A DNA stretch of 64,000 nucleotides from Beverwykella pulmonaria (GCA_001599595.1 BCHH01000004.1:1071997-1135996), one strand, 5' to 3'; positions 34,101 to 45,568 are shown, counted from the first letter of the stretch. Notes: generated by a model not told the origin, from the sequence alone. Numbers and translations: made by a program.

Positions 34101-34310
34101 TTCTACATCGGATGCCCAACTGCTAAGTTCGCCAAACCTGAACCCCGTTTCAGAGCTGCCCGAGTCGACAAATGTCATATCCGGTTTTGGTATCGAGTGT
34201 GCCCCGTCGGGTGACTGTACGGGAATAGATGCACCATTCTGGTTTTCATGGGAACCATACTGGTCCTGGGGCTCATTCGAAGCGTTGTTGGATGAAGTAA
34301 TAGATTCCAT
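28164..34310 (-). CDS. very long fungal protein with C-terminal CorA-like Mg2+ transporter domain
   Basis: I join seven coding exons: 34310-33303, 33248-31457, 31409-31243, 31180-30753, 30687-29778, 29723-28911, 28859-28164. The phases agree and give 1,937 aa. The first 550 residues are charged and disordered with tryptophan-containing repeats; a poly-proline tract lies near residue 550 (plus-strand 32380-32470). A globular central region carries SLFEWENRF and YVPHVWAVVFDD. The final 230 residues are CorA-like: a long helix (RLEDVSNHVSRMLEIQQ), TM1, the selectivity motif YLGMN, and TM2. Similar long CorA-tailed proteins occur in filamentous fungi and are not characterised. One intron (29724-29777) is 54 nt and stop-free. 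A further 5' exon cannot be excluded. Confidence 0.8.
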
Positions 34311-35694
34311 GCCTGAGGCATTTGTCGGGTTCTGAATCGGATGCAGTGATTATGCTCAATACATTGGTAGAGATGTTAGAGACAAAAAGTGGGAGGCTAG
34401 GGAACAAGGCTGAAGTTTGCACACCAGGATAGATTGAAGAAGCTGAGAAGGCCAATGCAGCCAAGATAGGCGCGCTTACAAATGAAGTGCTCCATTATCC
34501 CGGCTCGATCTCTAGCTCAATTGTTAGGCAGTTTTCAGCCCAGCGTCTCAGCTACGGCGGGTACTGTCCCACGTGTTGATAACAAAGGCTAGTGTAGAAC
34601 CAGTGGTTTTATTCACGTTACTCAAGTGTCCGCGAAGCAGGAATTTAGACACTTAATAAATTGAGGTTAACATCTTTCGCACCCATATTTCGGACCCTAA
34701 TATGGATTGTTCTATTCATAGTTAGGCTGCCAAGCACCTCATCCACAAGAATTCTCGCGATGAGATATCCCAGCCTCATCTCATTAAGCCTCTCACGCGA
34801 CGCTTGATCGACGATTTGAATCACCCACCCGCTGTCCTTTTTAGCTTTTTTTTGTTTTTGTTTTTATTTTTTAGATAGCATCTCCCAGCTTCGTCTCAGT
34901 CTCCGTTCAGGTGGATCAACACCTCACTGATCGATAGAGAAGCTCTACTCTCTCTACTCTGATAGGCCTGTCTTGCCAAGCTCACGGCAAGCTTCAAGGC
35001 AAGCGCAACGCTCACGGGCCTTATCACGAGCCTGAGTATGATCGATCAATCACGTGAGGCGAGACGAGCTCTGTCCCCCAATACAAGCGTTCCAAAACCA
35101 AACTACCTACTTCCTATAGGCCGTTGTGATGAATAGATACGAGGTAACTCGTATTGTGTAGTTGAGGCTAGACCAAGAGTAGTTAGTAGAAAAATCGCGG
35201 CGAGAGGAAACAAGAGGCTAGAGATGCGCAGGGTATTAGAGCAGGAGCTGAACACCATGTCATCATCAATAACTGCAAAGAACGAACGCCAGTTATTGGG
35301 ATACTTTTTTAATCAAGGGTGTTGGGTTATTGAGCTTAGGTATCTAACTAGCACTTGTGCTAAAATTCTGGTTTACTGTTGTCTGATAATCACTCTGAAT
35401 TGATCAGATGCATATATGTGACCCACGGGCCGACAAAATGTAAAATACATGCCGTTCGTTTGAGAGCGCAAACCATGTGTGGAAGGCCTGAGGCTTTTAT
35501 GGTACAGCTTGCTCTAACATATATGTGCGGCACAGGATATCTGGCACAATCACTGATAATGCTTCGCGAAGGTTATTTGGAAGAAAATATCAAGATGATG
35601 GCATATACTCAATTGTAAACGCGTTATCTGAATGAAAGGGAGTTTTCTGCCTTCCCAAGTAATATATCTTGCGCCTTTTCATTAACACCGCCAG
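34311..35694. other. intergenic with T-rich tract
   Basis: This is a spacer between two minus-strand genes. A T-rich run with GTTTTTG repeats lies at about 34840-34875, and palindromic words such as TGATCGATCAATCA occur near 35040. A short plus frame at 35379 is not convincing. It probably contains old repeat DNA plus the promoter of the CorA-like gene. Confidence 0.35.
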
Positions 35695-36890
35695 TTACTC
35701 ATCCCCCAACTCCCACACAAGCACCTCATTCCTCTGAGTCGCACAAAATAACTTCCTTCCATCACTCACCACACGAAAAACCCTCGCCATCCCACCTTCC
35801 CTCTCCTCTTCCGCGCTCTCCAACCCCTGCTTCGCAGAGAATCTCTTCCTGGCCTCCCATTTCCCCTCTCCATCTTTGCCCCATACCACAACACTCTCAT
35901 CATAGCTCCCAGACACGATCAACTCCTCCCCTTTCTCTCCTCCAGGGACCACGCACACGCTCCTCACAAGATTACTATGTCCTTCCAAACAGTATTTCTC
36001 TGCACCAGTCTCGAAATCCCAGCCCCGTATCGTATTGTCCGAGCTCCCGGAGATAAATGTGGAACTGTCGGCGGAGAGAGCCAGACATGCGATGCCTTTG
36101 GTGTGCCCGGTGATGCTACGGACCAGCGTCCACGTATTCGTTTCCCATATCTTTATCATACGGTCCCCGGAAGCAGTAACCACAAACTTTTCATCGGGCC
36201 AGATGAGCACGACGTTGACGGCAGCGGAGTGATCGCAGCGCGCCACTTCATGCGTACTATTTTCATCGCCTTTGGTAGTTGAGAGTTGTGGAAGCAACCA
36301 CACTTTTGCGACTTTGTCTTTACACGCAGCGGCTAGGTACTTCGGCGTGCAAGCTAAACTCAATATGCTCTGCGAGTTTATGTTCGTGAGGCGGGTGAGT
36401 AGCGTGCCGGTGGAGAGACGCCAGATGATAATGTGGCCGTCGACACCACCGCTGAAGAGGAGATCTGAAGATGGGAAGGCGGCGATGCAGATCACGGAGC
36501 CAGTGTGGCCTACATATTTAATTTAGTACACGTATTAGCGGAGCTGGGGTGTGAATTACCAAGAAGGGGTGGGTAGGCTAGGGTCTGTGTCTCGAGGGAC
36601 CAGACACGGATTGTGGTATCGCGGGATGCGGTGATAAGATAGGAAGGGGTGAGGGCGAGGCTGTATACGCAGTATGTGTGGGCTTCGGTAGGATGGGTTG
36701 GGGAAGGGAAGGTTAGGAGGGGTGGTGTAAAGGATGGCGGGAGAAGCATGGCGTCAGAGATTTGGCCGAGCGGGGAGGTTTTGAGGGGAGGCGGGAGATC
36801 TGGAGTATGATCTATTTGCGTCGGGAGGGTTTCTTCTCCTCCTTGCTCAAGTTCCCTTGGATGCTTCGGAAAGTTGGATATCTTTGACAA
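35695..36890 (-). CDS. WD40-repeat protein
   Basis: Exons 36890-36560 and 36509-35695 (intron GTAATT...ATGTAG) give 381 aa. At least six WD blades can be read from their ends: TIRVWSL, HIIIWRL, VAKVWLL, MIKIWET, TIRGWDF, SVVVWGK and a terminal VLVWEL, with GH pairs such as LGHTGSV, TGHTKGI and LEGHSNLV. It therefore folds as a seven-bladed propeller. An N-terminal 60-residue proline-rich segment has no known domain. The repeats are divergent, unlike the near-identical repeats of HET-E-type proteins. A scaffold role is inferred from the fold alone. Confidence 0.82.
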
Positions 36891-37348
36891 CTATGCTGAA
36901 GGATTGGAATTTCTGTTTTTGATTCATTCCCCTAGCTTCTATCTTTTTTCAATCGAGGTCTATTCCACAGCGTCTACATTCCCCGTGATCTGGAGAGATC
37001 CTTGCTTGAGTTATTCTCTTTCTACACGGTCCGTTGGGAGTCTTACGACTGGACTTTCACGACAATGGTGAGGTAACCGTTCCGTCTACTTGAAGATCGT
37101 GTGTGGTACGATCGGAGAGCGAAACTCGGGCTTGAATTTCTTCAACTGAGGGATGTCAGCTTTTATAGTGTGTTCTGATGGGGCGGATGGGTGGCGAAGT
37201 GCATAGTTCACAAGGGTGCAGTTTAGGCAACAGTGGCCAATCAGGTGGATTCATCTATCCAGAAACGAATAATGCTACATTTAGCTACCCGTTTAGATGA
37301 ACATGTGACGAACACGAGATATCCTTCGTGTGTGATGCATGATAATGT
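36891..37348. other. intergenic, left flank of the island
   Basis: This is the promoter side of the WD40 gene. No repeat is visible until the inverted repeat that begins at 37349. Confidence 0.4.
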
Positions 37349-37485
37349 AACTAACGTCTCTCCCTGCGTAGCGAGACACCCTGTGTGGCGAGACAAATAA
37401 GAGATACTTTAACTTTGAGCAACTAGAAAGCCTATGCGCACAACGAATATTGCTATAACTCTATAAAAATAATTTGCTATAGCTA
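37349..37485 (+). repeat. left 137-bp inverted repeat of the island
   Basis: This copy pairs with 45569-45705 in reverse orientation with no gaps. It carries TAGCGAGACACCCTGTGTGG and GGCGAGACAAATAAG, giving internal CGAGACA repeats. The nested Tc1/mariner element starts exactly at its inner TA. Confidence 0.85.
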
Positions 37486-37600
37486 CAAGGGGCAGCCAAA
37501 TTAATTCTGTCCGTCACGTGAGCCAAGACGCTAAGCCTACCGCCCGCGGCAGTATTGCTGCGATATTCGCCACCTACAAACATGCAATCTCATCAACTTT

Positions 37601-39291
37601 ATGGACTCTACACTCACCCCACGTCGCCCTAGAGGGTCCAAAAACCTCACTGAGGGCTAGAAAGCTGCTATAGTTACCCTTAGAGAGATTAACAAGCTCA
37701 CCTTCCCACAAATCGCACTTAAATTAGGCGTGGATGACACTGCTGCAGGGAAGGCGTTCCGCAAGGCAAAGCGCGACGCAATGCGCCAAAACAACCACCT
37801 ATACTACACGCTGGCTGAACTTATAGCAGCCTCTAAGCCTAAGCAACACCCTAGAAGGCTAGTAAAGGTTGCTAATAGCTCTAAGCTCTCAAAGAGTATT
37901 CGCGCTAACATTATTTAATTTGGCGACTACAGAGTTAAGGACGCAGTAAATTACATCCTTATTAAAGCTGGCATCACTCTCTGTGAACAGACAATCCTCA
38001 ATATTATATATAACCACTGTGATGACGTACACAACTACGCAATAGTACAAGGCGTGCGTACAAAGAAACTAAACCTTAATAACAAAGCCCAGGAGCTACG
38101 GAGGGACTATTTAAACTAGCTTATAAAGGAATACAATCTACACTTTCCAAGGCATGTCTTTGTATGCTATAATAAGAAGTCAACTAGTATTAGAGGCGTC
38201 AACAACTAAGGTGGTAAAAGGCTTATCTCTCACCTACAAGGTGCTAATTTAAATAAGTTTGCTATACATAAGGACCTAGCCAAATTCTTACTTATAGTGT
38301 GTGCAGCAACCTCTACTGACACTAACTGCAAGATAGATTGGCCTTGTATTATATAGGAGCTGGATACTGTCATACTGATGAGCTGAAGGAAGCTCTTACA
38401 CAAAAGGTGTTTACTACTAACAAAAAAGCTAAAGAGAAGGTGTATAAGAAGCAGGCTTGGGCCTCCTAGCCTAGTACAGCAGAGCACCAAATGCTCACTA
38501 AGATAAACGCTAATATACAAAGAGACAACAAGGAAGCTTAAGAGCGTAATTGGGCTAAGGGCTGTGATGGGATAGATCCCATGCATGTGCCCACGTGTGG
38601 GCTTGAGTGGCGCAATGGCGCAAGTGTGTTTGTTACATGCATAAATACCGACTACGCAAGATGAATCGTGCTGATTCAACTTGTGCATGCCTTTTGGCTC
38701 AGTGGTTTAGCGCATGTAGTCGTGCCGTTGATCCCGTGGATCTAAACCCTTACAAGGGCAAGAAGGGAGCTGCTCTTACTAAGGGCACTAAGCAACCTAA
38801 GACCACAAAGAACTTCTTCAAAGAGGAGGAGTTTGTATACAAAGCTAGGAAGGGCATAAGCAGTTTGTGGTACGCTGAAAACATACTTAAGGACTGCGTC
38901 TTCCTATACTACTGTAGCGTACGCAATTACAATCCTACTGCCTACGTCTACCTAGTACAGGACAACGTCTACCTACATGGATTAGGATTACGCTATTGCG
39001 CACCTAAGATTGAGCAGTACAGCATTTAAGTTTGCCCCCCATCCGCCAAACTCAACAGATCTACATCTAATTGAACGTTGTTTTGGTCGGCTGGAGGCCT
39101 TTCTAGATGGCTTTGAGGTCCCATCTGGCAGTAGAGCGTCAAGGCAAATGGCCAAGGACTATATAAAGGATATTTGGCAGCACAATGAGGATATGCGTTG
39201 CTACATGGCTGAGAAACTCCATCCACAGTACTTTGTTGAAGTTGCTGATAAATGTCTTGAGGCAGGTGGAAACAACAACTTCACGGCATAA
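37601..39291 (+). pseudogene. Tc1/mariner-type transposase, inactivated
   Basis: From the ATG at 37601 the frame shows a helix-turn-helix start (LTFPQIALKLGVDD, AFRKAKRDAM) interrupted by several in-frame TAG/TAA codons. After an insertion near 38565-38750 the frame resumes as KGKKGAALTKGTKQP, then YVYLVQDNVYLHG (second DDE aspartate block) and PPNSTDLHLIERCFGRLEAF (third catalytic block, PDLNPIE-like), ending in a TAA at 39289-39291. The stops and insertion mean it cannot make a full transposase. It is described only as found. Confidence 0.8.
38565..38750 (+). repeat. tRNA-like (SINE-like) insert inside the transposase pseudogene
   Basis: This stretch interrupts otherwise conserved transposase sequence. 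It holds two polymerase-III A-box-like words, TGGCGCAATGG at 38608 and TGGCTCAGTGG at 38695. The second is followed 43 bases later by GGATCTAAACC (38738), a degenerate B-box at true tRNA spacing. Palindromes GGGATAGATCCC and GCCCACGTGTGGGC lie at its left end. It looks like a tRNA-derived SINE. Exact ends and duplicated flanks are not resolved. Confidence 0.45.
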
Positions 39292-39423
39292 ATCCAGCGC
39301 CAAAATTGAGCCAATTCACTGCAAAATTGAGTTTATTTTGGCAATTTGACGATGAGCTGACTTTTTGGTGTTCGGACCCCACCAAGCACGTGACGGACAG
39401 AATTAATTTGGCTGCCCCTTGTA

Positions 39424-39783
39424 GCAACCCCTGTCCGTTGCGTCTCCCCCCAAAAAATCTACGCGACCGAATTGTGGAATCATCATCCAAAAGTACGTCA
39501 GTGTTGCTCCTCTCCCCTATGAGCACGGGGGATACGACTGCATCATGCGCGTAACACCATCACGATACGTTTAAATCAGCAACGTTGCGGTGCTTGGCTC
39601 CGAAACTGAGAAGATTCATTCAACTATCATCGGCCTGGACATGACACCACCATACTTCTGCCCACTCCTCACAAGATCACAGCAAGTCGAAAACGAGAGT
39701 TGTTAGTAAATTGAAAACCCCACACATCCCTCCTCTGCTTCAGCAAGACGTTAGATCTTGCCTTGCACGGCCTCAGCACTCCT
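39424..39783. other. island spacer
   Basis: This is a short stretch between the Tc1 element and the stop codon of the next gene; it probably includes that gene's 3' UTR. Nothing else is seen. Confidence 0.35.
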
Positions 39784-40506
39784 TCAGCTGAACACAGGCT
39801 CTCCCCAGCCGTTGTCGGCGTTTTGAGTGATATCAGCGGTGAGCTGGCCCGGTTTGGCCTGGGCGAAATCAATCTTTCCCACTGGACCATGGTCAGTCAC
39901 ATCGACACAGGTGCCCTGCTGATAGTCTCCCGTCGCAATGTAGAAGACGACTTGGGGCTGGACGGTGTAGTCGGACAAGGAGCTTGGGACCCAGGTAGCG
40001 ACGGGAACGATGTTGCCGGTCCCGTCGTCCTTGCCGTGTCCGACGAAGATGGTGGCTAAAAAATGTCAGCTTGCTTTGATGATAGAGCTTGAAGGGGACT
40101 GACGATAAGCTGCGGCATCGAAGGAGTTCAAGTTGATGCCGTATGCGTCTGTCACTGGGGGGCTCAGTGTTTGAGTCGTGGCGCCGATCGTGATGCCACC
40201 GTTGGCCGCCTCTGCTGCGGCGATGGTGCCGCCGGTGGACCCTTGCGTGAGCTGCACCTCCGCATAGTCGCTCGAACTGACTGTGACGCCTTCGGCTAAA
40301 GGCGAGGGAGCGGTGCCGCAGACTGCAAACATCTTTTCTTGGACAGTCAGGGTCGCTGTGCCGTGGGGAGTGTCGACGTCAGTTTTGGTGACCCAGACGT
40401 TGGAATACAGCTTTGATCCAAAGACCTGCTCGGGAGGGGCATTGAAGAACATGTAGTTTTGGATTGAAGCGCTTTTGTTGTGAACGACAACCTTGAATGT
40501 GGCCAT
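39784..40506 (-). CDS. small protein of unknown function, island cargo
   Basis: Exons 40506-40104 and 40055-39784 joined across a GTCAGT...TTTTAG intron give 224 aa. The protein has no signal peptide or membrane segment and is rich in beta-type and small residues: FKVVVHNKSASIQNYMFF near the N-terminus, VWVTKTDVDTPHGTA, an Ala/Gly-rich middle, TIFVGHGKDDGTGN and QPQVVFYIATGDY near the C-terminus. The codon use and clean frame suggest a real gene. It resembles small cytosolic all-beta proteins of fungi in general look only, and I cannot assign a family. It lies within the inverted-repeat island beside the Tc1 element. Confidence 0.72.
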
Positions 40507-43500
40507 TTTGGAGACTGGTAGTTTCGGGTGAAGTCTGTATAACGGTACGGAGGTAAGAAGGAAGGATGAGCTTGAAGTGATTGAGTAGCGAAGAGAGTAT
40601 CAGAGAAGCTTGCAACGAAAATCTTGGGAGATGGAGAGCTGCTCGACTTTATACCTCTGTGTTCGACTGCTGAATTGCTTGATAGACCTATGGCTGAACC
40701 CAAAATCTCGATCACGACTCTCCCTGCTAAGCTGTGAAGCTTTTCAGCTGGAAATTGCACGTCATATTCAGCTCACCACGTTCACGAGTCTTGCAAGCAA
40801 GTTCGCTTCAGGTCGTCTAAATCTTGAAATCATTGGTCTGATATGCTTCCAGGAGGATCATCGTCTGTTGATGGCTGACTGAAACCCTTCGTTATTCTGT
40901 CTTGACGAAGAGATCGTCTAGTTGGAGCCGAACACGGCGGCATAAATGCATTATGTGCAACAATCACAGAGGGGCTAGCTGCGAAAGAGTGCAGTAGCAC
41001 AACCACAAGCACCGCGTACAAGTGTACCATGGGTTGAAGGCGAGAAGACGGATATGCGAAGGTCGCAAGCTGGTAGCCACAGAATCGTCAACACTGGATT
41101 TCCTCCCATTAAGCGGGGTTGGGGTGAATTTGTCCAGGGCCCTGGTAGCTTTGCCTAAGGCTGCGTCTTTACTGGTAGTCACAAGAAGAGTGTACGTGTG
41201 CAGGTTTTCAGGAAGGTTGAAGTTTCCCCAGTGGCTGATTGCAGATGTTACCGGGCTTTACAGCACGGGAGGTTTTGCTTTTCATGCATATTCTTTTGCA
41301 ACGCTGCGGTACGCCAATAAACGGAGGCAAATGACAGGAAATCGAAACCCAATTGACTGGCGATTGGCGATGAGTTCATCACAGGTCGCGCACGGTACTG
41401 GATTTGTAAGCAGTATACATATATGTCTATTCTAGAAATATATATTCAAGACGTCTTTTTGGTTACAGGATTAAAGCAACAGCCCCTCACGGTGGAACCG
41501 AACGTATGTAGAGTCGGGTTCTTCATGGTAAATATCGCTTATACGTCTACAAGAATGGAGCAAGTATAGTCTTGTCGTCATGTGTGATTAAAGGCAGATC
41601 CACCCCCGTCCACCCCCGCTCTCCGCACCTTCACTGACTAACACGTTGTCAAGTAGGTCAACCTATCCCAAGAAACCTAGAATGAGTGAAGCGAGATTTC
41701 GCTTTGGTAGGTACCTAAAGGGGAACAGATCGATCCTTTGCATAAGTGAGGTCAGACTTCACATGTGGCGCAGCTGAAAACGGTTGACTCGTGCGGTCTC
41801 CAGCTTCTTGCCGCATCCGCACTTTGCTTGTGTCTCTAGCCAATCGAATGTGTGCGATTGCCGAGACGCAAAAATAGGGTTGTGATACTGGTATTCGACC
41901 TTGCATGACCGCGGGCTGAGCTAAACTTCACTTTTAAGTTTAACGCTCGTCTGATTAATCTCTTGGAGTGATAGCCCACATGTTGGCTACGGTTTACGTG
42001 GACACTATGGCTGCCTGACTTCCAAAACCCGAAGTTGAGGATGATGGTTATTGATGGAACAACGCCAATTGTGGCTTAACGGACTTTTAGTCTGAACCTA
42101 GAATCCCTCGCTGCATGTTTGGGAATCCCATCCTCGTCAGGAAAATACTATGCCATCACCGAGGGCCCATGTGATTGGCTGCGTGAACCAAGGTGTAAAA
42201 GAAAGGACGAATCCTACATATGTGCTTCTGCAACGCTTGTAACCCAGATCGTGTGTGCCATCCCACAGCGCACGCGGCCCATTTAATGGAGACTCTCGAC
42301 CTCGTTCAACGGCGTCTCGGCGTGGGGGTGATTTTCGTAATGAGATGGTCGTCCGTGTTTCTAGTGGCTGGACAGTCTATTACACACAGTTTGAACTTAA
42401 GAATTTTTCAGAATAAACCTGAAGAGTTCGCAATACTCGTCTCTGCCAGTGCCATTCATGGTGGAAACGGTTACTGAGAATCGAGGATGGGTAGGCCTTG
42501 AGTACGGGATCGCCGATTTTGCCAAGTCACCTCTGCAAAGAGCGACGAGGCACGATTACATGGTTTACAGAGTTTCCTAAGGGTTGAAGAAGGGGTTATG
42601 CATGAGTGAATACCCTTATCGCGTGCCTTAAGTCGGAGACTCCGAGAGACCGAGTCGGAGGTATAGCGAAAGCTGAGCCCAGAATCTGGTGGCCTGAACA
42701 CATGATTGCGGTGCTCAGATATGACTTTAACCTGATCAAATCTTCCCTAAAGCTTAGAGCTGGGACCAGTTACCGTATGGCTGGCTGAAAATGTCGCATC
42801 CGGCGTAGAGTGACGTATACCTAATTATACAGGCCATGCAGTATGTTGCATATCGCTACGATCCAATATCTTCTAACGGGATAAATATGTGCGACATCTT
42901 AGAGAAATAGCATGGAACCGGGTGGATTAATAGATTAAAAGTCTTTCAGCATCACGTTTATTGAACCTAGCCACAGCGGCTCCATCCCTATAGCTTCACG
43001 CAGTATAGCGGCCGTTCCAAGGTTGTAGGATTGGATCCCGCAGTAAGAGGCAGAAGAACATCGTTTTTTCTGTGGCTCGCGTGAATATTCTTGAAAGAGA
43101 GGTGCCAGAGAAATCGAAAGTCCAAGACTCGTTGCCAGGTACTATAGTGGCGTGGCTGAATAGCTGAAAGCACTCCAGCTAATGGGGTCGTCGCTTGATT
43201 GAGCCACTTGCTACCTGATAGGACAACGAAGCAGTTCAGGTAGCCCTCCAAGGTTCTCAGCTCGCCAATTGGCTTGTCCAACATGGCTGAAGTACATCGC
43301 ATCTTCTACTTTGTGCTGGTAGAGTAGTCTCTCCCTCTAGCAAACTTTCATGTCCTTTCGCTTTTTTTCAGATAATTTGTATAGCATCGAAAACACTGCA
43401 GAATTGGGCTGGCTGAAAAGGCAAGACTTGACTGTGGTTCGGCAATAATAGCATCACCTAAGCTCAGCTCGTCCTTTATTGTGATGGTTCTGGCTACCTG

Positions 43501-43675
43501 AGAGAGAAATGAAGCTGAACCTATATGAACCGAACTATTATGTATCTTGCACACTCATTAATATTTAAACAACATGGACCCGCCTGCTCACGGAATTTGT
43601 TCTTCATTACTTCACTACTTCAAATCTTCTGCGAATATATCACCACAAACCCTCAGCCTCACCCACAATCACACC
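40507..43675. other. 3.2-kb non-coding part of the island
   Basis: I see no convincing gene. Two close copies of CCACCCCCGTCCACCCCCG sit near 41605. Several frames up to 137 codons exist but lack coding character. The segment probably holds the promoters of both island genes and decayed sequence. Confidence 0.35.
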
Positions 43676-44323
43676 ATGGGTTCGTCAAGCATCCCGCTCA
43701 ATCAAAGTTGATACATACATACTGATCTCGATTCTATAGCCGTCATATTCGTCAATTGCACCCAGTACGGCGCCTTGCAGAACGACGCGGAATATTCCTT
43801 CGGCGGCGTCCCTGCCCAGAACCCATATCAGAGCGCGCACGTCTATCGTCATGTGAATGGGAATTTCCAACAGGTCACTCTGACCGCCAAGAATAATCCA
43901 GGTGTTATACTAGGAGTGTATAATTACGGTGGTGCAAATGTGACCTTTACCAATCGATCTATTACTTGGACTGGTAAGGCAATTTTAGAAGTCCTAAGCA
44001 TTATGTCATCCCTTTTGTTTAGTGACGCTCCTTTGATTTTACTTTGGGTAGACAAGCAAAAGCATTAGCTAACATTTCTCCTGAATTAGGGCCCGTTCTC
44101 GGTACGTTGAGAGGAGATAACCTCCTTAATCACTTCCAAGGCGTATCATGAAACTAACGTGATTTAAGTCAACGGAGTTAATGTTCTCTCTGCAACAGAC
44201 TCTGGTCCAGCACTTGATCCGACCAACACTGACGAGGTCATTAAAGACGAGAATGCAGTTACGGGCGGCGTAGTGGTTAAATTCACGTACAAGCCTAAAG
44301 AAGATGAGGAGGAGTCTAACTAG
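43676..44323 (+). CDS. small unknown protein, island cargo, multi-intron
   Basis: The best model has a tiny first exon (43676-43679, ATGG), an intron to 43739, exon 43740-43973, a 12-nt exon at 44090-44101 and exon 44169-44323, giving about 134 aa. The main body reads FVNCTQYGALQND, QVTLTAKNNPGVILGVYNYG and VTFTNRSITWTG, then VNGVNVLSATDSGPALDP and a lysine/glutamate-rich tail. The 12-nt exon is phase-neutral, so a single intron 43974-44168 works equally well. An alternative start would extend exon 1 to 43706 but needs a 33-nt intron, too short for this genome. It lacks a signal peptide. No family is recognised. Confidence 0.55.
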
Positions 44324-44639
44324 ACGGCGAAGTACTGGAGGTCCTTGAAAGTTGCAGGAGTCACGTGGTAGTGTTGGTTGAGAGCTCGTTTTGGGGTCCA
44401 GAACGCATGTTTGCTTCGCTTCTTCCTGTTTGAACTATTTCGCACTATCTAGAATCCCCTCAATCACATTTGCTTTGCCTCATTAGAGGCCTTTTGTACG
44501 CCAGGCGCCCAATTGGCCCTAGTTCCTCGGTGTCCAGTACCAACCGCTTACAATTCATGAAATTTATTCTTGTCCAACGATAACCTTCCGCTTTCCGTAC
44601 TAGTGCGGCCTATCTAGCACCACTACTCAAGCGCCCCGG
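44324..44639. other. island spacer
   Basis: This is the 3' side of the small island gene, with no structure seen before the MITE. Confidence 0.35.
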
Positions 44640-44758
44640 TAGTCTAAGAATCACGTGTTTTGCCACCAACTTTTGATTGGAAGGACCCACCCTTTTAACA
44701 GACCTGGTGAGTTTGATTGGCTCTGACGTTGTGCTGCATGCACGTGATTCTTAGACTA
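44640..44758. mobile_element. 119-bp MITE with 18-bp terminal inverted repeats
   Basis: TAGTCTAAGAATCACGTG at 44640-44657 is the exact reverse complement of 44741-44758. Each end carries TA at its outer edge, the Tc1/mariner target signature. The interior is too short to code. Its TIR ends in TCACGTG, the same hexamer at the inner TIR edge of the nearby Tc1 element. Confidence 0.85.
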
Positions 44759-45568
44759 TTGGTGTTTACTAAGGTGGGTATGAGTACTTGTATTTCCACG
44801 GCCGCCGCACTCTGTATTATCTTATACCCCTCCTATCTAATCGGATTTCCCTTCAATGAGCTAAGACCAAATCTCGACTGCTTGTTCGGTCTAGGAATCG
44901 GCGATGGTGGGCGCGAGAAGCATGAGGAACTTGATGGACTTGATTAGGTCTTTCGGTTCGGTCAGCGGAGAGACAACGGCGGCTTTCGGCGCTTGAGGGT
45001 GATGTGATAGTATATCTCCGCGTTACAAAGTAGGTACCGTTGTGCGTTAGACCCGCATCTCGAGGTGTGTAGTATGTGCTGTGTCGAAGCTGATTTCGAC
45101 TCTAGTTAGAAACGCACTAGCTGACTAAACAAGCGCCGGGGCCGTAGACTCTTGGCACTGCTCCCAATCCTGTATCCGATTCAATCATATTCCGAGCATT
45201 ATGCGATCCGCACAGCCACATATCTTACAGTAAATACCCGCGGATGTATGAGGTGAGAGTGCGGGGTCATCTCGCATTAGCCAGGATTGGTGATCTACTT
45301 CCGCTGGAGGTACCAATCGATGTGGTGGACCTGCAGGAAATCGCGCCCCGCAGTGCGCATAGAGCTGATAATGACTTCCTAGCATCAGAGGGGGTTCTGA
45401 GGCTCGGACAAGACTATTCTACGAAAATTTGAGCGATAAGGACTAGAAGTTGGCGCTGTGGAGAGAGAAGTCTGTTACGCCACAAAAGAAGGCGCTGTAC
45501 AAATCAGGCTCGGAAACGACAATGTAAACGTAATTTTTAGGGAGGAGTGGATCATAAACATTCAGAAT
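44759..45568. other. island spacer
   Basis: No gene or further repeat is recognised between the MITE and the right inverted repeat. Confidence 0.35.

Larger units (their letters stand above)
37484..39423 (+). mobile_element. degenerate Tc1/mariner element with perfect 39-bp terminal repeats
   Basis: Bases 37482-37520 and 39387-39425 are exact reverse complements (39 of 39); the outer ends read CTACAAGGGGCAGCC and the inner ends TCACGTG. TA dinucleotides at 37484-37485 and 39422-39423 fit the TA target duplication of Tc1/mariner elements. The interior encodes a broken transposase and has been invaded by a tRNA-like sequence. The perfect ends suggest recent movement, perhaps driven in trans. 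Confidence 0.85.

Noticed and set aside
35695..36890. HET-E-type incompatibility gene
   Set aside because: The WD40 repeats are divergent from each other and there is no NACHT or HET domain.
38695..38748. Functional tRNA gene
   Set aside because: The A-box fits but the B-box is degenerate and the acceptor stem cannot be paired convincingly, so a tRNA-derived repeat is more likely.
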